Counted from the first letter of the stretch, positions 26,839 through 34,471 are shown. The stretch: 64,000 nt of DNA from Selenomonadales bacterium (GCA_018434945.1 JAHDOI010000038.1:1-64000); one strand, 5' to 3'. The notes: a model not told the origin generated them from the letters alone. Numbers and translations are program-made.

Positions 26839-27489
26839 ATGTTCGTCTCCAAACGGATGACCCCCAATCCGGTGACTATTCCTCCGACCATGACGGTTTC
26901 CGAAGCCACCAACCTCATGAAAAGCAACAACTTCCGCCGCGTGCCGGTTGTCGAGGACGGCAAACTAGTCGGCATCGTAACCGACCGCGATCTGCGGGCA
27001 GTCGCGCCTTCGCCGGCCACTACCCTCTCCGTTTTCGAAATCAATCACCTGCTGGCAAAAATGCTTGTCAAGGAAATCATGAAATCGCCGGTCATCACCA
27101 TAAGTTCCGGCGCCACCATCGAAGAAGCGGCGCTCATGATGTACACCCACAAGATCGGCGGCCTGGTGGTACTCAATTCCGTCGGCGCGGTCGTCGGCAT
27201 CATCACCGAGACCGACATCTTCAAATGCCTCGTCGACGTCATGGGGCTCGCTGAAGGCCGTACGCGCCTGACGTTCGAATTCGACGACAAAGTCGGCGTG
27301 CTCGCCGACGTCGCCGCTGTCTTCAAAGAGCTGGGCATCAACATCCTCAGCATGGCGACCTACAACACCGAGGAAGGCCGGGCCGAGATGGTCGTCCGCG
27401 CCGACGTCAAGGACGTCAAGGATCTCGTCGACAGGCTGGCCGCCATCGGCTACCCTGCTACCCACGTTGTCCAGATCGGCAACGACTGA
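26839..27489 (+). CDS. CBS-domain and ACT-domain protein (AcuB-like)
   Basis: A 216-residue cytosolic protein has two CBS motifs (about 1-55 and 75-135), each ending in a GIVTDRDL or GIITETDIF type sequence, and a C-terminal ACT domain (about 140-210, TFEFDDKVGVLADVAAVFKELGINI). CBS pairs usually bind adenine nucleotides and ACT domains bind amino acids, so a sensor role linked to the adjoining transporter is plausible but inferred. ATG 26839 was chosen because GAGGAGAG lies six bases upstream; the ATG at 26833 abuts that site. Confidence 0.85.
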   Translation: MFVSKRMTPNPVTIPPTMTVSEATNLMKSNNFRRVPVVEDGKLVGIVTDRDLRAVAPSPATTLSVFEINHLLAKMLVKEIMKSPVITISSGATIEEAALMMYTHKIGGLVVLNSVGAVVGIITETDIFKCLVDVMGLAEGRTRLTFEFDDKVGVLADVAAVFKELGINILSMATYNTEEGRAEMVVRADVKDVKDLVDRLAAIGYPATHVVQIGND

Positions 27490-27501
27490 CTTCGGCGATG
27501 A

Positions 27502-27530
27502 TTTACAACATTTCTGCGGTATGCTAATAT
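27502..27530 (+). promoter_or_regulatory. Promoter upstream of the NiCo-type riboswitch
   Basis: TTTACA (27502-27507) and TAATAT (27525-27530) are separated by 17 bases, just before the leader RNA. Confidence 0.6.
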
Positions 27531-27539
27531 AATGAAATA

Positions 27540-27600
27540 GGATCAGGCGGCCGGGTGTAGCCGGTGCGGCCGGGCGATTAGCAGCAGGTAAAGCCTGTGG
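27540..27600 (+). promoter_or_regulatory. NiCo (czcD) riboswitch candidate
   Basis: The leader reads ATCAGGCGGCCGGGTG, TAGCCGGTGCGGCCGGGCG, ATTAGCAGCAGG, resembling the NiCo RNA with its G-rich four-way junction modules. It is followed by a terminator and precedes a cation diffusion facilitator gene, the classic partner of this Ni/Co-sensing class. The assignment is from memory of the consensus, not an alignment. Confidence 0.7.
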
Positions 27601-27630
27601 GACCAAACGGTTCTACAGGCTTTTTATTTT
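27592..27630 (+). terminator. Terminator of the NiCo-type leader
   Basis: AGCCTGT (27592-27598) pairs with ACAGGCT (27615-27621) with an inner GGGACC / GGTTCT stem, followed by TTTTTATTTT. Metal binding would prevent this hairpin in the known class. Confidence 0.8.
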
Positions 27631-27631
27631 G

Positions 27632-27750
27632 GCTGCGTCTAAAAAGTCCATCTGCGGCGTTGCTCCTCGAACACTTCCTCGGCGTACGACCGAGTACGCC
27701 TGCGTCGTGTTCTCCGGTGCGCCTTGCATCTGGAGCTTTTTATACTGCAG
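27632..27750 (+). repeat. intergenic palindromic repeat, copy 2
   Basis: Outer arms GCTGCGTCTAAAAAGTCC and GGAGCTTTTTATACTGCAGC are nearly complementary. Inside are ATCTGCGGCGTTGCTCCTC, the core CGTACGACCGAGTACGC and GTGCGCCTTGCATCTGG. It lies between the NiCo-type terminator and the CDF gene. Confidence 0.85.
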
Positions 27751-27781
27751 CGCGCATAATAAACCTCGGGGGGTATCCTTT

Positions 27782-28660
27782 TTGGACGACAACAACACTC
27801 TAAAACAAAATACCGCCCGGTTGTCGATAATCTCGAATAGCGCGCTCGTCGTCTTCAAACTTGCCGTCGGCCTCGCCGGCGGCGCGGTCAGTATCGTATC
27901 CGAGGCTGCCCATTCTGCCGTCGACCTCATCGCCGCCCTCATCGCCTACTACGCCGTCCGCAAAGCGGCCCAGCCCCCCGACGAGCACCACGCTTACGGC
28001 CACGGCAAGGTGGAGAATCTGTCCGCCGCGGTCGAAGCGGCCCTCATAGTCATTGCCGCGCTCTGGATAATCTACGAAGCTGTTCAAAAACTCACTGCCG
28101 GGCACATCCCCGCCTACCTCGAATACGGCATCGCCGTCATGGCGGTGTCGATCGTGGTCAACTGGTATGTTTCCGACAAACTGATGAAGGTCGCCCGCAA
28201 AACATGCTCCCACGCTCTCGAAGCCGACGCCCTCCACCTCAGGGCCGACATCTGGACATCAGGCGGCGTGCTGGTCGGCCTGGTGGTAATAAAAGTCACC
28301 GGTCTTCCCTGGCTCGACCCGGTCATCGCCATCGTCGTCGCCGGCGTTGTTTTCAAAGCCGGCTACACCATGACCAAGAAAAGCCTCTACGAGCTCACCG
28401 ACGTCAGCCTGCCGCCGGAAGAAGAGGAGATTATCGCCGGCATTTTCGCAGCCCACCCCGCCATCCTCGCCTATCACCAGCTGCGGACGCGGCGGTCGGG
28501 AAGTCTGCGCCTTATCGACGTCCATCTCATTCTTCGCCGCGACATGCACCTCGACGCGGCCCATGCCGTCTGCGACGAAGTCGAAGCCGCCCTGGAGGCG
28601 AGACTCGCGCCGTGCGAAGCGACGATACACCTTGAGCCCTGCACCTGCCCGGATAAATAA
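27782..28660 (+). CDS. Cation diffusion facilitator family metal transporter
   Basis: A 292-residue CDF transporter exports divalent metals in exchange for protons. Six membrane helices are followed by a cytosolic C-terminal domain. Metal-site motifs are HSAVD (helix 2) and HLRADIWTSGG (helix 5), with HAYGHGK in between. A TTG start at 27782 with GGGGGG upstream fits the family N-terminus; the longer upstream frame runs through repeat copy 2 and is not credible. The NiCo-type leader suggests nickel or cobalt export. A second repeat follows the stop codon. Confidence 0.88.
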   Translation: MDDNNTLKQNTARLSIISNSALVVFKLAVGLAGGAVSIVSEAAHSAVDLIAALIAYYAVRKAAQPPDEHHAYGHGKVENLSAAVEAALIVIAALWIIYEAVQKLTAGHIPAYLEYGIAVMAVSIVVNWYVSDKLMKVARKTCSHALEADALHLRADIWTSGGVLVGLVVIKVTGLPWLDPVIAIVVAGVVFKAGYTMTKKSLYELTDVSLPPEEEEIIAGIFAAHPAILAYHQLRTRRSGSLRLIDVHLILRRDMHLDAAHAVCDEVEAALEARLAPCEATIHLEPCTCPDK

Positions 28661-28661
28661 T

Positions 28662-28786
28662 TCCGGTAGCCGATAAAGCCCCATCTGCGTTGTTACGACT
28701 GCGTTTGCATGCTCGCGTACGTTCCAGTACGCGTCGCGGCGCAAGCCTCGTCGTGCCTAGCATCTGGGGCTTTCTAGGCTGGCTCG
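28662..28786 (+). repeat. intergenic palindromic repeat, copy 3
   Basis: It begins two bases after the CDF stop. Outer arms AGCCGATAAAGCCCC and GGGGCTTTCTAGGCT pair. Inside are ATCTGCGTTGTTACG, the core CGTACGTTCCAGTACGCG and GCATCTGGGG. Confidence 0.82.
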
Positions 28787-28795
28787 GCCATTCTT

Positions 28796-28824
28796 AAAAT
28801 AAAAATGCGCGCCTTCAGGCGCGC
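28796..28824 (-). terminator. Terminator of the proline-rich protein gene
   Basis: On the minus strand GCGCGCC-TGAA-GGCGCGC (28824-28807) is followed by ATTTTTATTTT. It begins two bases after the stop codon, which supports the minus-strand reading of that gene. Confidence 0.85.
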
Positions 28825-28825
28825 T

Positions 28826-29506
28826 TTATCTCTTCAGCCGGCGCGGCCGCATCGGGTTGCAGTCGCGGCGCGGCGCGTGGCCCCGCGTTTTTTTCTCGGC
28901 TCCCGCCAGCAGATCCTCTGCTTCGGCGACCGCCTCGGATACATCGGCCGCCTCGCCGACCCCGCCGGCGACCGGCACGAAGCAGGGCGGCGCGAACGGC
29001 GGATCGGGCGGGATAGGCGGCGGAGGCGGCGGAGGGGGAGTGAAGAACGAGGTCGCGAAATCGTATGGCGGCCCGCCCGGCGGCGTGCAGGACGGCACCG
29101 GCCCGACTCCCCGCAGGCGGTCCTGCGCCCGGCGCACCACCTCGAGCACGAGTATCTCCTCGGCGACCATGTGCGGCGCGTCCGCGGCATCGAACCTATT
29201 GGCCAGCAGCCGGAAAATATCCACAGGTGCGCAGGTCACAGCAAGAAACTCGCTGCTGAACGCAATCTTGCAGCACAGCAGATCGATGAGGATATCGATC
29301 AGCACCCCGCTGCGGTCGAATCTTTCGATCGACCTGGCGACCGCGTCGGGTGTGACCCCCCCGATGCGCTTGGTCTCCTCCGCCGACCCGACCAGCAGGC
29401 GGTGGGCATTGACCAGCGAAACGTATGTCGGCACGATGGCGTTCACATCGGCGAGAATAGTGTCGATGATCGTCTGGGAAACAACATCGGTCGAAGTAGT
29501 CGCCAC
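28826..29506 (-). CDS. Unrecognised protein with helical domain and polyproline segment
   Basis: I do not recognise a family. The 226-residue product has a mainly helical N-terminal part (about 1-125, hydrophobic heptad-like stretches such as VLIDILIDLLCCKIAF) without an obvious membrane helix or signal, then a segment with eight consecutive prolines (about 143-155), an acidic alanine-rich stretch and a basic tail RRDCNPMRPRRLKR. A GTG start with AGGAGG eight bases upstream and an intrinsic terminator directly after the stop favour this strand over two long overlapping plus-strand frames. It stands alone between the CDF gene and selD. Confidence 0.65.
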   Translation of the reverse strand: MATTSTDVVSQTIIDTILADVNAIVPTYVSLVNAHRLLVGSAEETKRIGGVTPDAVARSIERFDRSGVLIDILIDLLCCKIAFSSEFLAVTCAPVDIFRLLANRFDAADAPHMVAEEILVLEVVRRAQDRLRGVGPVPSCTPPGGPPYDFATSFFTPPPPPPPPIPPDPPFAPPCFVPVAGGVGEAADVSEAVAEAEDLLAGAEKKTRGHAPRRDCNPMRPRRLKR

Positions 29507-29644
29507 ACCGTCCGCCTCCTGCTAATCGACTACAACCATTGTATGCGCGGGACAGGAAAAAGGATTTTAATGCCCGCTAGTATAAATAACAGTGGGGAGA
29601 GGCAATAATTGCCTTAGCCGAAACCACCGGAAGGGGGGAAGAAA

Positions 29645-30673
29645 ATGGTCAAACTTACCCAATACACAAAAAGCGGCGGCTGAGCGGCCAAGATCGGGCC
29701 TGGAGCCCTGGCGCACGTGCTGCGCCACCTACCGCAAAGCAATGACCCGCGTCTTTTGGTCGGCACCGCCACCGCCGACGACGCCGGCGTGTATCGGCTC
29801 GACGACCACACCGCCCTCATTCTGACGGTGGACTTCTTCACACCGATTGTCGACGATCCGTACACCTTCGGCCAAATCGCCGCCGCCAACGCCCTCAGCG
29901 ACGTCTACGCCATGGGCGGGCGGCCGCTTACCGCGCTCAACATCGTCGCCTTCCCGGCCTGCGACCTTGAAGGTGACACGCTTCCCGCCATCCTGCGGGG
30001 CGGTTGGGACAAAGTCACCGAAGCCGGCGCCATCATCGCCGGCGGCCACACGATCGACGATCCTGAACCCAAATACGGCCTCAGCGTCACTGGCCTCGTC
30101 CACCCGGAAAAAATCTGGACGAACGCCGGCGCCCGCCCGGGAGACGCCCTAGTCCTCACAAAACCTCTCGGCACCGGCATCCTCGCCACCGCCGCCAAGG
30201 CCGACCTCTACCCCGCCGGCGTCGCCGCCTCCATCCAGACCATGACCACTCTCAACGCCAAAGCGGCTCAAGCCGCGACCGGCTTCACCATCCACGCCTG
30301 CACCGACATCACCGGCTTCGGTCTCCTCGGCCACATTTTCGAAATGACCTCAGCCAGCGGTACCAGAGCCGAGATCGCCAGCGCCGCCCTGCCGCTGCTG
30401 CCCGACGCCGCGGACGCGGCCGCCATGGGCCTCGTTCCGGCGGGCGCTTACACAAACCGCGGCTACCTGACCGCCGTCGATTTTGCCGCCGGCGTGTCCG
30501 AAAAACTCCGCGACCTGTGCTTCGACCCGCAGACCTCCGGCGGTCTGCTGTTCGCCCTGCCGGCGGCCGAGGCCGACGCGCTGCTGGCTGCCCTGAAAAG
30601 CGCGGGGGTCAGCCATGCCGCCCGCATCGGCCACATACTCGCCCAAGGAAGAGGGGAAATCCATGTCTACTGA
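29645..30673 (+). CDS. selD: Selenide, water dikinase, a selenoprotein with in-frame UGA
   Basis: SelD makes selenophosphate for SelA. From the ATG at 29645 (GGAAGGGGGG upstream) the frame reads MVKLTQYTKSGG, then TGA at 29681-29683, then AAKIGPGALAHVLRHLP. The TGA occupies the position of the catalytic Cys/Sec in SelD, so the protein is a 342-residue selenoprotein with Sec13. The remainder is a typical AIR-synthase-fold enzyme (TADDAGVYRLDD, LSDVYAMGGRPLTALNI, DPQTSGGLLFALP). Automated calling would start at 29717 and lose the active site. It overlaps yedF by 11 bases. Confidence 0.95.
29681..29722 (+). promoter_or_regulatory. Bacterial SECIS element candidate in selD
   Basis: Immediately 3' of the UGA, GGGC-CTGGA-GCCC (29696-29708) forms an apical stem-loop, extended by GGCC/TGGC type pairing below it. 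This is the expected position for the SelB-binding hairpin. Confidence 0.6.
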
Positions 30674-31265
30674 TATCGACGCCCGCGGTCTGGCCTGTCC
30701 GCAGCCGGTCATCGCCACCAAAAAAGCGCTCGACGCCATCGCCGACGGCGTTGTCACCACAATCGTCGACAATGCCGCCGCCAAGGAAAACGTCGTCAAA
30801 TTCGCCGCCGCCAGCGGCTGTGGCGTCAGCGTCGAGGAACAGGGCGGCCACTACCGCATCCGCATAACAAAAGGAGCGCCCGTTGCCGCCGACAAAAGCG
30901 GCCCGGGCGACCGCCCCGACGGTCGCCCGACAGGCGACACCGTCTACCTGATCACCAAAGACACCCTCGGCCACGGCAGCGACGATCTTGGCGCCATCCT
31001 CACGAAATCATTCTTCTACACCGTCCGCGAAAGTCAGCCGCTGCCCAAAGCCATCCTCTTCATCAACGGCGGCGTGCGCCTGTCGGTCGCCGGCTCGCCC
31101 GTACTCGACCACCTCCGCGCCCTCGCCGCCGCCGGCGTCACCGTGCTGTCCTGCGGCACCTGTCTAGACTTCTTCGGACTCAAAGACGAACTCGCCGTCG
31201 GCGGCGTTACCAACATGTATACCATCCTCGACCATCTGACCGCCGGCAAAGCCATTACCCTGTGA
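30663..31265 (+). CDS. yedF: Selenium metabolism protein YedF
   Basis: A 200-residue protein has an N-terminal TusA/SirA-like domain (DARGLACPQPVIATKKAL, Cys about 11) and a C-terminal DsrE-like domain with SCGTCLDFFGL. The family co-occurs with selD and is proposed to handle selenium or sulfur transfer; its reaction is not established. ATG 30663 lies inside the end of selD, showing translational coupling. Confidence 0.9.
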   Translation: MSTDIDARGLACPQPVIATKKALDAIADGVVTTIVDNAAAKENVVKFAAASGCGVSVEEQGGHYRIRITKGAPVAADKSGPGDRPDGRPTGDTVYLITKDTLGHGSDDLGAILTKSFFYTVRESQPLPKAILFINGGVRLSVAGSPVLDHLRALAAAGVTVLSCGTCLDFFGLKDELAVGGVTNMYTILDHLTAGKAITL

Positions 31266-31266
31266 G

Positions 31267-31545
31267 GTGACCGACACGGATAAACAGTACGACCTTCTGT
31301 TCTCGTTCATATCCATTCACGACGCCGTCCGGGCCGAGCACCTCTTCGCCGCGGCCGGGATCAAGGCGGTGTCCCGCCCCACCCCGCGGGAGATCGACCT
31401 AAGTTGCGGGAACAGCCTGCTGCTGGCGGCAGCCGACCGCGAAGCCGCCCTTGCTGTCCTGAGGGGCAACGCGGCCCGTTGGGGCAAGCTCTACCGCCAC
31501 GTATCAGCCCGCGTCTGGGAAAAAATCAGCGAATACGAGGAGTAA
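31267..31545 (+). CDS. DUF3343 family protein
   Basis: A 92-residue protein with YDLLFSFISIHDAVRAEHLFAAAGI and CGNSLLL, typical of DUF3343, which is frequently next to selD and yedF. A single conserved Cys in LSCGNSL could carry sulfur or selenium, but this is inferred. The GTG at 31267 follows the yedF stop by one base and has no clear ribosome binding site, so coupled translation is likely. Confidence 0.8.
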   Translation: MTDTDKQYDLLFSFISIHDAVRAEHLFAAAGIKAVSRPTPREIDLSCGNSLLLAAADREAALAVLRGNAARWGKLYRHVSARVWEKISEYEE

Positions 31546-31547
31546 GC

Positions 31548-32378
31548 ATGGAGAGCATATTCGAAACCGACCTGCTGTACGTCTTCGGGTACAAAGGCGC
31601 GCGCATAATCGCAATAATAATCGTCGCCGCCGTCATCGGGCGCCTGAGCGGCCTGATCGTCGACCGCCTCTTCCACCCCCCCGACGGCGCGAAGAAGTTC
31701 CTAGAGGAAAAGCGAGCCCGCACCTTAAGCGCCCTGCTCAAAACCATTATCCGCTACACGCTCTACTTCCTGGCCGCCATCCTCATTATGCAGGAATTCA
31801 GCATCGACACCACCTCCATCATTGCCGGCGCGGGCGTCATCGGCCTCGCCCTGGGCGTCGGCGCCCAGAGTCTCGTCAAAGACTTCATAACCGGCTTTTT
31901 CATCATCTTCGAAGACCAGTTCGCCGTCGGCGACTACATCGTCAGCGATACAATGTCCGGCACCGTTGAAGAACTGACATTCCGGGTCACCAAACTGCGC
32001 GACGCCAGCGGCGTTCTCCACATCATCCCCAACAGCGCCATCTCCCGCGTCAGCAACTACACCCGCGGCCAGATGCAGGCGGTCATCAACATCCCCATAT
32101 CATACGAGGCCGATATCGACAAGGTCATTGCCCTTCTCGGCGAGGCGGCGCGCGAAATCGCCCGCATGCCGGAAGTGCAGGACGGCCCGAAGGTCATCGG
32201 CGTCGTCGATCTCCGCCCTGGCGAAGTCATCGTGCGGGTTGTGGCCAAAACCGTACCCCTTGAACAGGTCAAGGTCGAAGCAGCCTTCCGTCACAAGGCC
32301 AAAGTGCTGCTCGATCAGGCCAAGATACCGGCACCGGCGCTGTCGCTGACGCCTGTGAGGCAGGAGGGAAAAGCATGA
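31548..32378 (+). CDS. MscS family mechanosensitive ion channel
   Basis: A 276-residue small-conductance channel that opens on membrane tension. It has three membrane helices (about 15-35, 60-80, 88-115), the pore helix GVGAQSLVKDFITGFFIIFEDQFAVGD and a cytosolic beta domain. The ATG has GAGGAG seven bases upstream, within the end of the DUF3343 gene. Confidence 0.92.
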   Translation: MESIFETDLLYVFGYKGARIIAIIIVAAVIGRLSGLIVDRLFHPPDGAKKFLEEKRARTLSALLKTIIRYTLYFLAAILIMQEFSIDTTSIIAGAGVIGLALGVGAQSLVKDFITGFFIIFEDQFAVGDYIVSDTMSGTVEELTFRVTKLRDASGVLHIIPNSAISRVSNYTRGQMQAVINIPISYEADIDKVIALLGEAAREIARMPEVQDGPKVIGVVDLRPGEVIVRVVAKTVPLEQVKVEAAFRHKAKVLLDQAKIPAPALSLTPVRQEGKA

Positions 32379-32578
32379 TCGTCCGCTACGAAGTCGGCGA
32401 CATCGTCAAAATGAAAAAAGCCCACCCCTGTGGCTCCGACCAGTGGGAGATAACCCGCACAGGCATCGACTTCGGCCTCAAATGCCTCGGCTGCGGCCGC
32501 CGGGTCATGGTCGCCCGCCCCAAATTCGAGAAAGCGGTAAAAAACATCGTACCCCGCCAGGACGGGCAGCCGAAGTGA
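32375..32578 (+). CDS. DUF951 family protein
   Basis: A 67-residue protein with the DUF951 pattern YEVGDIVKMKKAHPCGSDQWE and LKCLGCGRRVMVAR, containing three cysteines that may bind metal. The ATG overlaps the mscS stop as ATGA, as commonly found next to MscS or YchF in Firmicutes. The function is unknown. Confidence 0.9.
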   Translation: MIVRYEVGDIVKMKKAHPCGSDQWEITRTGIDFGLKCLGCGRRVMVARPKFEKAVKNIVPRQDGQPK

Positions 32579-32595
32579 ACCGCCGGCCGAGCCTA

Positions 32596-32625
32596 TTGAC
32601 GGCCCTGGTCAGCGCCGGGTATAAT
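32596..32625 (+). promoter_or_regulatory. Promoter of the ZTP riboswitch transcript
   Basis: TTGACG (32596-32601) and TATAAT (32620-32625) are separated by 18 bases, about 20 bp before the aptamer. Confidence 0.8.
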
Positions 32626-32645
32626 ATTTTCATAATCTCATACCC

Positions 32646-32716
32646 CAATACGGAACTGGCGGATTAGTGGAATCAACCACGGGGAACCGTATTGCAGACA
32701 GCCGACCGCCTGGGCA
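32646..32716 (+). promoter_or_regulatory. ZTP (pfl) riboswitch
   Basis: P1 is formed by CAATACGG (32646-32653) and CCGTATTG (32687-32694). Between them are ACTGGCGGA and GTGGAATCAACCAC, and after the linker comes GCCGACCGCCTGGGC. These blocks match the ZTP aptamer consensus, including the GUGGAAU...ACCAC hairpin and the CCGNCCGYCUGGGC 3' subdomain. The class senses ZTP/ZMP and turns on one-carbon and purine genes. Confidence 0.88.
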
Positions 32717-32744
32717 GGATACCTTCGGCCCAGGCGTTTTCATT
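32707..32744 (+). terminator. Terminator of the ZTP riboswitch
   Basis: CGCCTGGGC (32707-32715), part of the aptamer 3' subdomain, can instead pair with GCCCAGGCG (32728-32736), followed by TTTTCATTT. Ligand binding would block it, the usual ON-switch design. Confidence 0.85.
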
Positions 32745-32811
32745 TGTCATTTTCCGTCGCCGGGTCGCACGAGGTATCTTTCTTGCATCATAAATCAGAG
32801 GAGGATGCCAC

Positions 32812-33045
32812 ATGCTCACAACCTGCCCGGAATGCGGAAAGTACACCCTCGAAACTCCCTGCTACCAGTGCCTCGCCGCCGAACGAGACCGTTACCGCCG
32901 CCTGGCCGGCGCCAGCGTCGCCACCCTTACCGGAGAACGCGACAAGTACAAGCGTCTTTACGAAATGGCGATGGATGCCTGCCCGCGCTGTCGGGAAAAC
33001 TGCGCCATCCGTCGCCTCAGCGCCCCCCAAGCCGTCGGCGAATGA
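32812..33045 (+). CDS. Small Cys-rich (zinc-ribbon-like) protein under ZTP riboswitch
   Basis: A 77-residue protein of no recognised family. It has CPEC (about 4-7) and CYQC (about 18-21), then a charged helical linker, then CPRC with a further Cys in RENC (about 61-68), suggesting one or two zinc sites. A GAGGAGG site precedes the ATG. The only regulatory signal is the ZTP riboswitch, so expression should follow ZTP/ZMP, linking the protein to purine or folate metabolism by inference. ychF downstream has its own promoter. Confidence 0.7.
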   Translation: MLTTCPECGKYTLETPCYQCLAAERDRYRRLAGASVATLTGERDKYKRLYEMAMDACPRCRENCAIRRLSAPQAVGE

Positions 33046-33048
33046 CTA

Positions 33049-33077
33049 TTGCATTCTTGATGGGGATATTCTACAAT
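33049..33077 (+). promoter_or_regulatory. Promoter upstream of ychF
   Basis: TTGCAT (33049-33054) and TACAAT (33072-33077) have a 17-base spacer. A hairpin GAGGCTGTC-TTTTAT-GACAGCCTC follows but has no T run and lies in the ychF 5' UTR. Confidence 0.6.
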
Positions 33078-33141
33078 TAACTGAGAAAAAAACGCAGAGG
33101 CTGTCTTTTATGACAGCCTCCAAAGTTAAGGTGGAATATAC

Positions 33142-34248
33142 ATGAGCACCAATCTTGAAGTAGGCATCCTCGGCCTCCCCAACGTCGGCAAAACCACCCT
33201 TTTCAACGCCCTCACCAAGGCCGGGGTCGCCGTATCCAGTTTCGTCTCCGGGGCCATCGAGCCCAACGTCGGCGTCGTCGATGTGCCCGACTCGCGCCTG
33301 GCTGCCCTCGCCGCCATGTACAAACCCAAAAAGATCACCCCCACGAAAATGCAGTTCGTCGACATTGCCGGCCTCGGCCAGGGTGCGTCGAAAGGCGCCG
33401 GCCTCGGCAACAAATTCCTCTCCCACATCCGGCAGGTCGACGCCGTCATCGAAGTCGTCCGCTGCTTCTCCGACCCCGGCGTCATGAACGCCGACAGTGA
33501 GCCCGACCCGCTCGCCGACATCGAAATACTCAACACCGAGCTCTGCCTCGCCGACATCGAGACCCTCGAAAAACGCGCCGAACGGCTGCAGAAAATGGCC
33601 AAAAGCGGCGACAAGCGGGCTCAGGACGAACTCGAACTCGCCGCGCGCCTCAAGGCCTCCCTCGAGGAAATCATCCCCGCCCGCCAGGTTATCGCCAGCG
33701 AGGACGAAATCGCCCTTGTGCGCGAGCTCAACCTTCTCACCCTCAAACCCATCCTTTTTGTCGCCAACATCAACGAAGCCGACGCCGCCGACCCGGATGC
33801 CAGCCCACACGTCAAGGCTGTCAAGGAATACGCCGCCAAGGCGGGGGCGGAGGCCATCGCCGTCTGCGCCAAACTCGAAGCCGAGATTGCCGAACTGTCG
33901 GACGAGGAAGCGGCCACCTTCCTGGGCGAAATGGGCCTCAGCGAAGCCAGCCTCGACAAAGTAATCCGCGCCAGCTACAAACTCCTTGGCCTCATCACCT
34001 TCCTCACCGCCGGCGAGCCCGAGGTGCGCGCCTGGACCATCAGCCGCGGCACAAAGGCCCAGAAGGCGGCCGGCAAAATCCACAGCGACATCGAGCGCGG
34101 CTTCATCCGCGCCGAGCTCGTCGCCTACACCGACCTCATGGCCGCCGGCAGTTTCAACGCCGCCAAAGACAAGGGCCTCGTCCGTCTGGAGGGGAAAGAG
34201 TATATTATGCAGGACGGCGACGTGGTCCACTTCCGCTTCAACGTATAA
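33142..34248 (+). CDS. ychF: Redox-regulated ATPase YchF
   Basis: An Obg-like P-loop ATPase of 368 residues associated with ribosomes and stress response. It has GLPNVGKTTLFNALT (P-loop), DIAGLGQGASKGAGLGNKFL (switch II), a coiled-coil insertion (about 130-200) and a C-terminal TGS domain ending EYIMQDGDVVHFRFNV. AGGTGG precedes the ATG. A palindromic repeat begins right after the stop codon. Confidence 0.95.
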   Translation: MSTNLEVGILGLPNVGKTTLFNALTKAGVAVSSFVSGAIEPNVGVVDVPDSRLAALAAMYKPKKITPTKMQFVDIAGLGQGASKGAGLGNKFLSHIRQVDAVIEVVRCFSDPGVMNADSEPDPLADIEILNTELCLADIETLEKRAERLQKMAKSGDKRAQDELELAARLKASLEEIIPARQVIASEDEIALVRELNLLTLKPILFVANINEADAADPDASPHVKAVKEYAAKAGAEAIAVCAKLEAEIAELSDEEAATFLGEMGLSEASLDKVIRASYKLLGLITFLTAGEPEVRAWTISRGTKAQKAAGKIHSDIERGFIRAELVAYTDLMAAGSFNAAKDKGLVRLEGKEYIMQDGDVVHFRFNV

Positions 34249-34378
34249 GCTGCGGCCGTTGATAAGGCCCCGTCTGCGTTGTTAGCCCTGCGGGCGCTCC
34301 CTGCGACGTACGCCCCCAAGTACGCCTCCGGTCGCGCCCTTGGTCTGCCTAGCATCCGGGACCTTCTGAACAGCCTCG
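34249..34378 (+). repeat. intergenic palindromic repeat, copy 4 (diverged)
   Basis: It starts one base after the ychF stop. Outer arms GCGGCCGTTGATAAGG and CCTTCTGAACAGCC pair imperfectly. The core is CGTACGCCCCCAAGTACGC. Here the inner arm reads CCCGTCTGC against GCATCCGGG, an A-U to G-C exchange on both sides compared with other copies. Confidence 0.8.
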
Positions 34379-34423
34379 CGTCTGCTTTTAGTGCGCCAAG
34401 CGCTCTTCTCTCTCTCTCACAAA

Positions 34424-34448
34424 ACGGGGCCACACGGCCTCGTTTTTA
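34424..34448 (+). terminator. Terminator downstream of ychF
   Basis: ACGGGGCC (34424-34431), loop ACAC, GGCCTCGT (34436-34443) with one G-T pair, followed by TTTTT. Confidence 0.8.
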
Positions 34449-34471
34449 CATTTCCTTCTCTCCTGCGCCTG

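Noticed and set aside
27629-27781. N-terminal extension of the CDF transporter
   Set aside because: The upstream frame runs through palindromic repeat copy 2 and has no family similarity; the TTG at 27782 gives the normal N-terminus.
28805-29608. Long plus-strand frames opposite the proline-rich gene
   Set aside because: They lack ribosome binding sites, while the minus-strand frame has AGGAGG at good spacing and an intrinsic terminator right after its stop. The plus frames are typical GC-rich shadows.
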